Shown here piece after piece: positions 20,194 to 28,005 of a stretch of 50,457 nt of DNA. This stretch comes from Candidatus Rifleibacteriota bacterium. GTDB taxonomy: Bacteria > Riflebacteria > Ozemobacteria > Ozemobacterales > Ozemobacteraceae. The translations under genes and the position numbers were made by a program. Position 1 is the stretch's first letter. Each line of letters opens with the position of its first letter. The stretch spans positions 1-50,457 of the forward strand of contig JAKQOH010000177.1 of assembly GCA_029565415.1 (NCBI GenBank). The letters are read 5' to 3'. Under the pieces are notes generated by a model. That model worked only from the letters and a program-made list of their open reading frames with translations. It was not told the origin of the DNA and searched no databases.

Positions 20194-22266
20194 ATGAATG
20201 GCGAACAGGCGGAACAGGTCCGGGGCCTCCCGGACCTAGCAGATTTCGTTCGCATCGGCCTGGCCCTCTCTCAGGAACGGGATCTGCCCGCCCTGCTCGA
20301 AATGATCCTCGGAGCCGCGCGTTCGATGGCGGACGCCGATGCGGGGACGCTGTATCTGCTGGATCCGGAAAACCAGTGTCTGCAGTTCCGGATCATGCAG
20401 AACGACACGACCCACACCCGCCTCAACGCGGCCCGGGATCCCCATGCCCAGATACCGCCCCCGGTGCCGCTGTATGTGGACGGGGCGCCCAACAAGGCCA
20501 ACGTCTCCTCGTTCGTCGCCCTCGAAAACCGGGTGGTGAACATCCCCGACGTGTACAGCGCGCAGGGGTTCAACTTCAGTGGGGTGAAAACCTACGACGA
20601 GACATCGGGCTACCGGTCCCGCTCGATGCTCGTCATCCCGCTGGCCGACCACCGGCAGAAGGTGCTCGGGGTGCTCCAGCTGCTCAACGCCAAGACATCC
20701 GGAAGCGGCGGCGCGGGCCGGTTCACCGAGCATCATGAGCAGGTGGTGTCGGCGCTGGCTTCCCAGGCGGCTCTCGCGCTTTCCAACCACAAACTGGTCG
20801 GGGAGCTCGAACGGGAGCTGACAGAGGTCAACCGGCTGCGCGATTCCGAACAGGCCCTGGGACAGGAGCTGCGCCGCGCCGCGGTGACCGCCGAGGAGTC
20901 GAACGCCGAGCTGCGAGAAGCCCTGCAGGCGGTGCGGACGGTGCGGTTCGCCGGCTTCATCTTCCTGCTTCTTATGGCCGTCATCGGCGGTCTGGCGTAT
21001 CAGGGAAGCGGCCCGGAGCTGTTTCCCGACCTGATGCGCTACGTGACGAGCCGGCGGGGCGGCGTGGAAAGCGCCTCGGGGTCGGCCGACGTGGCGGTCG
21101 TCTCGCCCGAGATCCGGCCCGTGTCGGCGAACGTCACGCTGGTGGGCCAGATCGAGCCGGGCCGGCAGGTTCCCGTGGCCAGCCCGTTCAACGGCAAGAT
21201 CCGCGAGGTGTGCTGTGAATACGGCCAGGTCGTTCAGGCCGGGGACCGGCTGCTGGTCATCGATGACGCCGAGCTGGTGATCGCGCTGCGCGATGCGCGG
21301 GCGGCGCTGATCCGGGCGGAGCAGGCCTATAAATCGGTCCGGAACTGGGCCAGCGGTCCGGATGTCATCCGCGCCCGTCTGAGCCAGGAGCGCAACCGGG
21401 CCCTGCTCGAGGCCGCCCGGCGCAAGCTCGGGGAGGCCCGCGAGATGTTCGATCAGGGCATGGTCGCTCGGGTCGAGGTCGAAGGGGCGCAGGATGCCTA
21501 CGACAGCCAGCTTCTGATCGTGCGCAACGGGGAGGACGATCTCGCGAACCTCCTCGAACGCGGGAACCGCGACAATCTCAGCATTGCCGAGATGGAGTGG
21601 AAGAACGCCCGGGCCCGTGTGGAGGAGCTCGAGGCCCAGCAGGCGCTTGGCGAGGTGCGGGCGCCCGTGAGCGGGGTGGTGCTGCGGCCGTCCCTTTCCG
21701 CGGAGGAACGCCGGCGGGCCAAGCCGATGGAGCCGGGCACCGAGTTCAACCGGGGCGAGGTGCTGGCCGTGATCGGCGACCTCGAAAGCCTGTCGGTGCG
21801 CACCCAGGTCGACGAGGTCGACATCCACAAGATCGTCATGGGCCAGGAGGTCCTGGTGACCGGCGACGCGTTTCCCGGCGTGGCCCTCGACGGGTTCGTC
21901 AGCTACGTCTCGTGCCAGGCCCAGGGCAGCTCGGGAGGCCGGCAGGAAGGCAGCGCGCCCCCGTCGTTCGACATCGTCGTCACCGTCGAGAAGCTGACGG
22001 AAGAGCAGAAGCAGGTGCTGCGCGTCGGCATGTCGGCGACCCTGACGGTGACCACCTACACGAACCCCCGGGCTCTGGTGGTGCCCGTGACGGCCGTTCT
22101 CTCGGAGATGGAGACCCAGTCCGTGCTGCGTCAGAACCCCGAGACCCGGCGGTTCGAGCGCGTTCCCATCCAGGCGGGCACGACCACGATCGATTCGGTC
22201 GAGATTCTCGGCGGCCTCGCGGCATCGGATGTGATCGCACTCTACGCGGAGAATCTCGCGCCATGA
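20194..22266 (+). CDS. GAF-domain/HlyD (MacA-like) fusion membrane adaptor
   Basis: 690 aa. Residues about 12-205 form a GAF domain (LALSQERDLPALLEMIL, DAGTLYLLDPENQCLQFRI, YRSRSMLVIPLADHRQKVLG, VSALASQAALALSNHKLVGE). A coiled-coil segment follows, then one span at about 252-270 (FAGFIFLLLMAVIGGLAYQ). The periplasmic part is a HlyD/MacA adaptor: barrel-sandwich half (GQIEPGRQVPVASPFNGKIR, YGQVVQAGDRLLVID), long helical hairpin (about 360-470), second half (LGEVRAPVSGVVLRP), beta-barrel and membrane-proximal domains. Normal MacA proteins lack any cytoplasmic sensor; here GAF is expected in the cytoplasm. It starts 1 nt after the repeat-protein stop and its stop overlaps the ATPase start. Confidence 0.9.
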   Translation: MNGEQAEQVRGLPDLADFVRIGLALSQERDLPALLEMILGAARSMADADAGTLYLLDPENQCLQFRIMQNDTTHTRLNAARDPHAQIPPPVPLYVDGAPNKANVSSFVALENRVVNIPDVYSAQGFNFSGVKTYDETSGYRSRSMLVIPLADHRQKVLGVLQLLNAKTSGSGGAGRFTEHHEQVVSALASQAALALSNHKLVGELERELTEVNRLRDSEQALGQELRRAAVTAEESNAELREALQAVRTVRFAGFIFLLLMAVIGGLAYQGSGPELFPDLMRYVTSRRGGVESASGSADVAVVSPEIRPVSANVTLVGQIEPGRQVPVASPFNGKIREVCCEYGQVVQAGDRLLVIDDAELVIALRDARAALIRAEQAYKSVRNWASGPDVIRARLSQERNRALLEAARRKLGEAREMFDQGMVARVEVEGAQDAYDSQLLIVRNGEDDLANLLERGNRDNLSIAEMEWKNARARVEELEAQQALGEVRAPVSGVVLRPSLSAEERRRAKPMEPGTEFNRGEVLAVIGDLESLSVRTQVDEVDIHKIVMGQEVLVTGDAFPGVALDGFVSYVSCQAQGSSGGRQEGSAPPSFDIVVTVEKLTEEQKQVLRVGMSATLTVTTYTNPRALVVPVTAVLSEMETQSVLRQNPETRRFERVPIQAGTTTIDSVEILGGLAASDVIALYAENLAP

Positions 22267-22991
22267 GCCGGACGGACGGATCCGACGAGGTCATCCGCCT
22301 GGAGCGGATCGAGAAGAAATACCGGGTCGGGGCGGTCGATCTTCCGGTGCTCCGGGGCATCGATCTGACGATCGGTCGCGGCGAATGCACGGCGATCATC
22401 GGCACTTCGGGCGGTGGCAAGAGCACGCTGATGAACATCATAGGCATGCTCGACACGCCCACCTCGGGCAGGTATTTCTTCGAGGGCCGTGACGTGCTGG
22501 CGCTCGACGACAGCGGTTTGTCGAGCATCCGCGGCCGCCGGATCGGCTTCGTCTTCCAGCAGTTCAACCTGCTGCCGCGCCAGACGGCGATCGAGAACGT
22601 CTGCCTGCCCCTGGTCTACCAGAGCGTGCCGACGCACGAGGCCGTATCGCGGGCGCGGGTGATGCTCGAAAAGGTGGGAATGGGCGATCGCGGTAATCAT
22701 CTGCCGACCGAGCTTTCGGGGGGCCAGCAGCAGCGTGTGGCGATCGCGCGGGCCCTGGTCGGGAACCCCTCGCTCGTCCTGGCCGACGAACCGACGGGGG
22801 CGCTCGATTCCCGTGTCGGACAGGAGATCATGCATCTGTTCCTGCAACTGAACCGCGATCTCGGGATCACGGTCGTCATGATCACGCACGATCCGAAGGT
22901 GGCCGCCCAGTGTACGCGGCAGGTCCGGATCCGGGACGGTCTGCTCGAGGCCGGAACGGCGGCGGGTCCGCGGGAAGGGGGCCCGGCATGA
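22263..22991 (+). CDS. MacB/LolD-type ABC transporter ATP-binding protein
   Basis: 242 aa. Nucleotide-binding subunit powering the MacAB-type pump. Walker A is GTSGGGKST (one Gly in place of the more usual Ser-Gly order), Q-loop FVFQQFNLLP, signature LSGGQQQR, Walker B LVLADEPTGALD and switch ITHD are all present. The start ATG overlaps the adaptor stop (ATGA) and its own stop overlaps the permease start, so adaptor, ATPase and permease are tightly coupled. The ATPase is a separate polypeptide here, whereas E. coli MacB fuses ATPase and permease. Confidence 0.95.
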   Translation: MSRTDGSDEVIRLERIEKKYRVGAVDLPVLRGIDLTIGRGECTAIIGTSGGGKSTLMNIIGMLDTPTSGRYFFEGRDVLALDDSGLSSIRGRRIGFVFQQFNLLPRQTAIENVCLPLVYQSVPTHEAVSRARVMLEKVGMGDRGNHLPTELSGGQQQRVAIARALVGNPSLVLADEPTGALDSRVGQEIMHLFLQLNRDLGITVVMITHDPKVAAQCTRQVRIRDGLLEAGTAAGPREGGPA

Positions 22992-24169
22992 TGTGGCGTG
23001 TGTATCTGCGCGAAGCCTGGCGGAGCCTGACGGGGTCGAAACAGCGGACCCTGCTGGCCCTGCTCGGCATCGTCATCGGGATCGCCTCGGTCATCGCGAT
23101 GGTGTCGATCGGCGCCATCGTCCGGAACGAAGCCCTGCGGCAGTTCCAGGACATGGGGACGGATTTTCTGAACGTCGGCGGTCTGGGAAGCGGCGGAACC
23201 GCGGCGGCGGCCCCCGTGCCGATGAAGAGCGTGCCGGCCATCCAGCGGGCGTGCCCGTCTCTTGCCGCCGTGGCCCCGTTCGGAACGGGGTTCGGCCAGG
23301 TGAAATACCGCGGGCAGGTCTGGTCCGCCTCGATTCTTGGCGTCACCGGCAGCTTTCAACGGGTCAACCGGCTGCGGATCGTGCGCGGCCGCGCCCTCAC
23401 CGAGCTCGATCAGGAGATGTACAACTGCGTGCTCGGCGAGCGGCTGACCCGGCAACTGCGGGGCATGGGCATCACCAATCCTGTTGGGCTGCGTGTCTCG
23501 ATTCTCGACCGGGTGTTCACCGTCGTGGGCCACCTCGACCGGATGCCGGACAACGCGCTCCGGCCGGGCGAAATCAACGACGGGGTGCTGATTCCCTACC
23601 GGACGCTCGAGCGGATCACGGGGGTCGACAAGGTCGAGACGATCCTTGCCCGGCTGCGGCCAGGAGTCGGTCCGGAGCGGGCGACGATGGAGCTCAACCG
23701 CGTTCTGCAGAAGGTCCTGGGCGGCCGGGAGCCTCTCGTCCGGACGGCACAGGAGCTGATCCTGCAGATGAACCGGCAGATGAACCTGCTGACCCTGCTG
23801 CTCGGCGTGGTCGGCGGCATCGCGCTGGTGGTCGGCGGGGTCGGCGTGATGAACGTGATGCTGGTCTCGGTGTCGGAACGGCGCCGTGAGATCGGCATCC
23901 GGCGCGCTCTCGGAGCCCACCAGAGGGACATCCAGTGGCAGTTCCTGATCGAATCCCTGCTGCTCTGCCTGCTGGGCGGAACGGCGGGAATCGCCCTCGG
24001 TATCGGCGGGGCCTGGCTCGTCTCGCAGTATCAGCAGTGGGTGTTCATTCTTTCGAAGGAAGCGACCGCGCTGGGCGTCGGCGTCTCGGTCCTCGTCGGC
24101 ATGTTCTTCGGTATCTATCCGGCCCGCCAGGCCTCACGTCTGCGCATCATCGAGGCCCTCCGCGCCTGA
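22988..24169 (+). CDS. MacB-type ABC transporter permease
   Basis: 393 aa. The FtsX/MacB topology is clear: first span LLALLGIVIGIASVIAMVSI after a RSLTGSKQRT interface helix, a large periplasmic MacB_PCD domain (about 45-250), then three C-terminal spans (LLLGVVGGIALVVGGVGVMN; LLLCLLGGTAGIALGIGGAW; VGVSVLVGMFFGIYPARQAS). The motif SVSERRREIGIRRALGA and the ending PARQASRLRIIEALRA are diagnostic. Such mechanotransmission pumps drive efflux of peptides, lipids or macrolides from the periplasm through adaptor and TolC. GGGAAGGGGG precedes the ATG. Confidence 0.95.
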   Translation: MMWRVYLREAWRSLTGSKQRTLLALLGIVIGIASVIAMVSIGAIVRNEALRQFQDMGTDFLNVGGLGSGGTAAAAPVPMKSVPAIQRACPSLAAVAPFGTGFGQVKYRGQVWSASILGVTGSFQRVNRLRIVRGRALTELDQEMYNCVLGERLTRQLRGMGITNPVGLRVSILDRVFTVVGHLDRMPDNALRPGEINDGVLIPYRTLERITGVDKVETILARLRPGVGPERATMELNRVLQKVLGGREPLVRTAQELILQMNRQMNLLTLLLGVVGGIALVVGGVGVMNVMLVSVSERRREIGIRRALGAHQRDIQWQFLIESLLLCLLGGTAGIALGIGGAWLVSQYQQWVFILSKEATALGVGVSVLVGMFFGIYPARQASRLRIIEALRA

Positions 24170-24184
24170 ATGGCGGGTGGTTGC

Positions 24185-24214
24185 TTGTGATCCGATCCGG
24201 GCTTCTGCTATGGT
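24185..24214 (+). promoter_or_regulatory. Possible internal promoter for second TolC gene
   Basis: TTGTGA (24185-24190), 18-nt spacer, TATGGT (24209-24214) with TG one base upstream. The 115-nt gap after the permease gives room for it. Confidence 0.35.
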
Positions 24215-24284
24215 GTCAGCAAACAGCCCGTCGCCCATCGGATGCGGAGGGGCAGACTGGCAGAAGAGGAAAGGCGGAAGCGGA

Positions 24285-25862
24285 ATGCGGCGAATGATAC
24301 CGGCGGTTCTGGGGTTCCTGTTCCTGGCGGGGGCGACGTTTGCGGCTGGAGACACGGATCCGACGCAGGCCGGCCAGGGAATCACGCTGAAAGATGCGGT
24401 CCGGATCACGCTCGAGAAGCAGGCGACGATTCAGGCGAGCCGCCTCGATGTCGCCATGGCCCGTGCCCGGTTGCAACAGGCCCGCGGGGCTTTCGACCAG
24501 GTCCTGTCGATGTCCCTGACCGAGAATATCGTCCGCAATCCTTTCACCGTGCTCGAGCAGACGAATTACCAGGTCGGGAAGTCGGTGGTTCAGAATTATC
24601 TGCTGCAGATCGGCCTTGCGCGGCAGAACCGGGCCGGCGTCAGGATCATTCCCAGCCTCCAGGTTTCCGGAACCCGCACCTCGCCCATTGCCATGTCGAG
24701 GTCACCCGAGCTTCTCGGGGAAGGCGGTCTCCATCTCACGGTGATTGCCCCTCTTGCCCGCGGCCGCAGGCACGACATGAGCGCGGCCGCCGAAGCATCG
24801 GCCGAGCTCGAGACGGATGCCGCTCTCTGCGATGCCCGCTTCCAGGCGATCCAGGCGGTGTATCGCACGATCGGAGCCTACTGGGCGTATCTGGCGGCCG
24901 AGCGACGTCTGGAGGTCCAGATTCTGGCCGAACAACGTGGCCGGGAACGCGTCGAGAATCTGAAGAAGCTCGGCGTGGCCGGTCAGGCGGGTCTTGTTTC
25001 GACGGAGGCGGATCTCGCCGAAACCCAAGCCGACATTCTCACGGCCCGGCAGGCGGTCATCGATGCCCGGGCGGCGCTCGGCCTCGCCATGGGGATCACG
25101 CCGGCCGAAACGCTCGCTCTGGGCTCTCCGATGACGCTTTCGAGCGATGAGATCCCCGAGGAAGGGCGCCCGGGGCTCGAGGATGCGTTGATCGCGGCCG
25201 GCCTTGCCCAGCGCCAGGACCTGGCGGCCTTATCGACGAGGAAGTCCTCGGCGTCGGCTCTGGTGCCTGCCTTGCGAAGCCAGACGCGGCCCCGCTTCGA
25301 TCTGAGCCTGGATGTCGGCTATAACGGGCTGTCGGAGGGCGGCTCGGTCCTGCGTCCCGCCGAGACCCTGTATCGTCAGACCGCCGGTTTCAATTCGACC
25401 GTCCGGGTGGCTTACGAGTTCCCCCTGGAAAACCGCATGGCGCTTGGCGGGCTTCGGCAGCAGGAGGAAATGGTGAAGCGTCTCGATCTGGTGACCGCGG
25501 ATCTCGCCCGGAGCATCCAGTTGAACATCCAGGCCGCCTACCGGGAAGTCGCCCTGCAGCACCAGGCGGTCCAGACCCTGGTGAAATCAACCGGGCAGTA
25601 TCATACCGCCCTGCTGAACGAGGAAGAGAAACAGAAGAACAACCAGACGACCATCCTCGACACCCTGACCATGGAAGACCGGTTCATCGCTTCCGTGCTC
25701 AAGATGCAGGATGCCCGGGAAAATCTGGCTCTCGCGCTTGCCCGGCTCCAGTTCGAGTGCGGCGGAAAGGCATTCGCCCTGGGCAAGGACGGCGTCCTTT
25801 CCCTCGAGCATCTGTTCGAGGATCCGATGGCTGCTTCCCTGACGGCTCCCGTGGGAAACTGA
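24285..25862 (+). CDS. TolC-family outer-membrane efflux protein (second of two)
   Basis: 525 aa. Signal peptide (MIPAVLGFLFLAGATFAAG), then LKDAVRITLEKQATIQASRL, which is the usual OEP N-terminal helix. Two coiled-coil halves follow (YRTIGAYWAYLAAERRLEV with LKKLGVAGQAGLVSTEADLA; later AAYREVALQHQAVQTLV and DTLTMEDRFIASVLKMQDA). Divergent from the first TolC-like protein of this operon. Ribosome-binding site GGAAGCGGA just before ATG 24285; the open frame extends upstream to 24177, but without a signal peptide at its start. Either an alternative exit duct or a partner in a mixed channel. Confidence 0.92.
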   Translation: MRRMIPAVLGFLFLAGATFAAGDTDPTQAGQGITLKDAVRITLEKQATIQASRLDVAMARARLQQARGAFDQVLSMSLTENIVRNPFTVLEQTNYQVGKSVVQNYLLQIGLARQNRAGVRIIPSLQVSGTRTSPIAMSRSPELLGEGGLHLTVIAPLARGRRHDMSAAAEASAELETDAALCDARFQAIQAVYRTIGAYWAYLAAERRLEVQILAEQRGRERVENLKKLGVAGQAGLVSTEADLAETQADILTARQAVIDARAALGLAMGITPAETLALGSPMTLSSDEIPEEGRPGLEDALIAAGLAQRQDLAALSTRKSSASALVPALRSQTRPRFDLSLDVGYNGLSEGGSVLRPAETLYRQTAGFNSTVRVAYEFPLENRMALGGLRQQEEMVKRLDLVTADLARSIQLNIQAAYREVALQHQAVQTLVKSTGQYHTALLNEEEKQKNNQTTILDTLTMEDRFIASVLKMQDARENLALALARLQFECGGKAFALGKDGVLSLEHLFEDPMAASLTAPVGN

Positions 25863-25897
25863 CCCGACGTATCGTCGAATCTGCCCCTGTGTCGTCG

Positions 25898-25917
25898 GGG
25901 CGGATCGTGATCCGCCC
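25898..25917. terminator. Hairpin between convergent TolC and binding-protein genes
   Basis: GGGCGGATC (25898-25906) / GATCCGCCC (25909-25917) with a minimal loop and no T-run. Same layout as the other convergent junctions in this window. Confidence 0.45.
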
Positions 25918-25950
25918 GGGATGGTGCGGTTCTGCCCGCGCGCGCCCGCG

Positions 25951-27135
25951 TCAGCGCCAGGTGGAGCTGGCGTAGGTGTCGGTGCTTCGCCGGAAGGTGT
26001 AGGGAACGTCTTTCAGGACGATCTTGAGATACAGCGGCTTGTTGCCCAGTTCGCCCCGGCTGTCGAAGTCATACCGGCCGTTTGCGCCTACCCAGGGGTC
26101 CATATAGCGAATGGCATAGGAAAGATCGAGCGGGTTCTGACTGTTGGCCGTGTTGTAAGCATTTGCCAGGATGTATAAGGCATCATATCCCTGGGCGGCC
26201 CAGGTATCGGGATCTTTGCCGTATTTTTTTCGGAACCGGTCGACGAAGGCGATATTCTGCGGGCTCGTCGCGGTCATGTCGTAGAAGTCGAAGAACATGG
26301 CGTTCTCGATGGCGCTGCCGGCCCTTCGGCGCATCTCGGGGGTGAGGGTGAACGCGCCCACGACCTGGGATTTCACCCCGATGCTGCGGAGCTCGTGCAG
26401 GAAATCTCCGGCCCATGGTTCGATGCCCCCGAAGAAGATCAGGTCGGGGCGGATCTCCTTCAACTCGTTCGCCGGCAGTCGGAAATCGGCATGCCCGCGC
26501 GAATAGACATGCTGGTAGACCACCGTACCGCCCTGCTCGTCGAGTACTTTGCGGAAGTGGTAAGAGAGGTCTTCCCCGTAGGCGCCGTCTTCGGCGATGA
26601 CGGCGATGCGTTTTTTGCCGTAGTTGATGGCGATCTGTGCCATGGCTGCGCCGATCTTCTCATTGGAGATGATGGTGCGAACGAGATAGCGCTGACCATA
26701 GGTCGTCAACGCCGTGTTGTTGGCGCCGATCAGGATATGCGGCAGGTTGCTGCGTTCGAACATGACCGAGGACCTGAGGGCGATGCTGCTGTCGTAAAAG
26801 CCGATCACGGCTGCCATCCGGGGATTGGCGGAAAACTCGACGGCGATCCGGTGAGCCTTTTCCCAGCTCGATGCGTCATCCCGCATCTCCAGGCGGATCT
26901 GAACGCCGCTGGCCAGGTTTTGCGCGTTGATCTCCTCCTGGGCAAGGCGGATCCCGTCGGCCATGCCATCCTCGTTCGTGGAGAACGGCCAACAAACGCC
27001 GACCAGGAGCTCGTTCGAGGGGGTGTTGAGTGTTTCGAGCCGCCGCTCTCCCATGGCCTCGAACGAGCGGGACTGCTGGAGCAGAACCAGGCAGAGCAGG
27101 ATGGCGATTCCGGTCAGGAAGAGCAGCTTTCTCAT
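25951..27135 (-). CDS. Type I periplasmic binding protein (LivK/branched-chain amino-acid receptor family)
   Basis: 394 aa. An N-terminal hydrophobic segment (LLFLTGIAILLCLVLLQQ) without a lipobox Cys suggests a signal anchor. The rest shows the receptor pattern: LLVGVCWPFSTNEDGMADGI, IRLAQEEINAQN, AAVIGFYDSSIALRSSVMFE, YGKKRIAVIAEDGAYGEDLS, DLIFFGGIEPWAGDFLHELR and AAQGYDALYILANAYN. These two-lobed proteins bind amino acids, amides or short peptides. No LIV-type permease or ATPase genes are next to it. It starts 3 nt after the SPFH gene stop and is the last gene of a four-gene - strand group. It may act as a sensor or scavenger for a small molecule linked to the neighbouring exporter; that is inference. 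Confidence 0.9.
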   Translation of the reverse strand: MRKLLFLTGIAILLCLVLLQQSRSFEAMGERRLETLNTPSNELLVGVCWPFSTNEDGMADGIRLAQEEINAQNLASGVQIRLEMRDDASSWEKAHRIAVEFSANPRMAAVIGFYDSSIALRSSVMFERSNLPHILIGANNTALTTYGQRYLVRTIISNEKIGAAMAQIAINYGKKRIAVIAEDGAYGEDLSYHFRKVLDEQGGTVVYQHVYSRGHADFRLPANELKEIRPDLIFFGGIEPWAGDFLHELRSIGVKSQVVGAFTLTPEMRRRAGSAIENAMFFDFYDMTATSPQNIAFVDRFRKKYGKDPDTWAAQGYDALYILANAYNTANSQNPLDLSYAIRYMDPWVGANGRYDFDSRGELGNKPLYLKIVLKDVPYTFRRSTDTYASSTWR

Positions 27136-27138
27136 GCT

Positions 27139-28002
27139 TCAGTCCGTTTTCAGGATGAGGGGGAGCCCGTCCTTGCCGGAGCCGACAACGACGACCTTCG
27201 CGTTCTGGGATTTTGCCAGGTCGAGGGTTGCCTGGATGCCCTGCCAGGTCAGAACGGACGGGCTCAGGCTGGAGTTGACGGTGTCGTTGTAGACCTTCAG
27301 ACCCTCGGATTCGATGCGCTTGCGATCCGCCTCTTTCTTGGCGATCGACAGGCGGTACTGGTACTCCTCATCGAGCTGCTGCTGGGCCATTTTCGCTTCG
27401 ATGGCGTCGGTGATGCGTTTGGGAAGCCTGATGGACTCGAGGGGGACGTCGTCGAGGAACACGAACCGCGCCGCCATGCGGACCTTGGCGACCGTGCTGA
27501 TGCTGTCCTGGATCGCCTTCTGGGACGTGTAGATTTCCTCGGGCTTGTACTGGCCGAGAACGCTGCGGATGACGGCGCGCACTTCCGGGAGTACCACGAC
27601 GTTCTCGTAGTCCGGCCCGACGCGCTGGTGCAGGACCGGGAGCGTGTCTTTCTCCAGCGCATACCGGGCCGAATACTGGACCTGGATCGTCAGTCCGTCC
27701 TCGGTCAGGACGTCGAGCGTCTCGGTGAACCGCTTCTTGCGGATGCTGTAGATGTACATCTTGTTGATCGGCAGGATGAAATGCAGACCTTCCTGATACA
27801 CGGTATCGATCTGCGTGCCGCTGAACCGGCGCCACAGAACGCCCATTTCGCCGGGATGGATCGAGATGACGATGGATTCGAAAAAAAATATAACCGCAAA
27901 TATAAAAAGACTGAGCAGCAGGAATGCATAGGGCGTCTGCTGCCTGACGAATGTCCTGAGGCTCTGGCGCTGTTCGGGGGGGCTTTCTGTGATCGGTTTC
28001 AT
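27139..28002 (-). CDS. SPFH/band-7 (prohibitin-like) membrane protein
   Basis: 287 aa. One N-terminal span (YAFLLLSLFIFAVIFFFESI), then a band-7 domain: GEMGVLWRRFSGTQIDTVYQ, EGLHFILPINKMYIYSIRKK, LTEDGLTIQVQYSARYALEK and PEVRAVIRSVLGQYKPEEIY. A charged helix typical of the family follows (IEAKMAQQQLDEEYQYRLSI AKKEADRKRIESEG). These proteins form ring- or patch-like scaffolds in the membrane. AAGAGAAG precedes the ATG; it starts 3 nt after the exporter stop. The span is encoded partly by an AT-rich island with a direct repeat (27886-27905). Confidence 0.92.
   Translation of the reverse strand: MKPITESPPEQRQSLRTFVRQQTPYAFLLLSLFIFAVIFFFESIVISIHPGEMGVLWRRFSGTQIDTVYQEGLHFILPINKMYIYSIRKKRFTETLDVLTEDGLTIQVQYSARYALEKDTLPVLHQRVGPDYENVVVLPEVRAVIRSVLGQYKPEEIYTSQKAIQDSISTVAKVRMAARFVFLDDVPLESIRLPKRITDAIEAKMAQQQLDEEYQYRLSIAKKEADRKRIESEGLKVYNDTVNSSLSPSVLTWQGIQATLDLAKSQNAKVVVVGSGKDGLPLILKTD
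27886..27905. repeat. Direct repeat AAATATAA-ccgc-AAATATAA
   Basis: Two identical 8-nt units 4 nt apart inside the membrane-span codons of the SPFH gene; an AT-rich island in GC-rich surroundings. Confidence 0.5.
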
Positions 28003-28005
28003 GGG

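Noticed and set aside
21597..22262. N-terminal extension of the MacB-type ATPase
   Set aside because: Overlaps the adaptor gene out of frame; the ATGA overlap at 22263 and family length support the shorter form.
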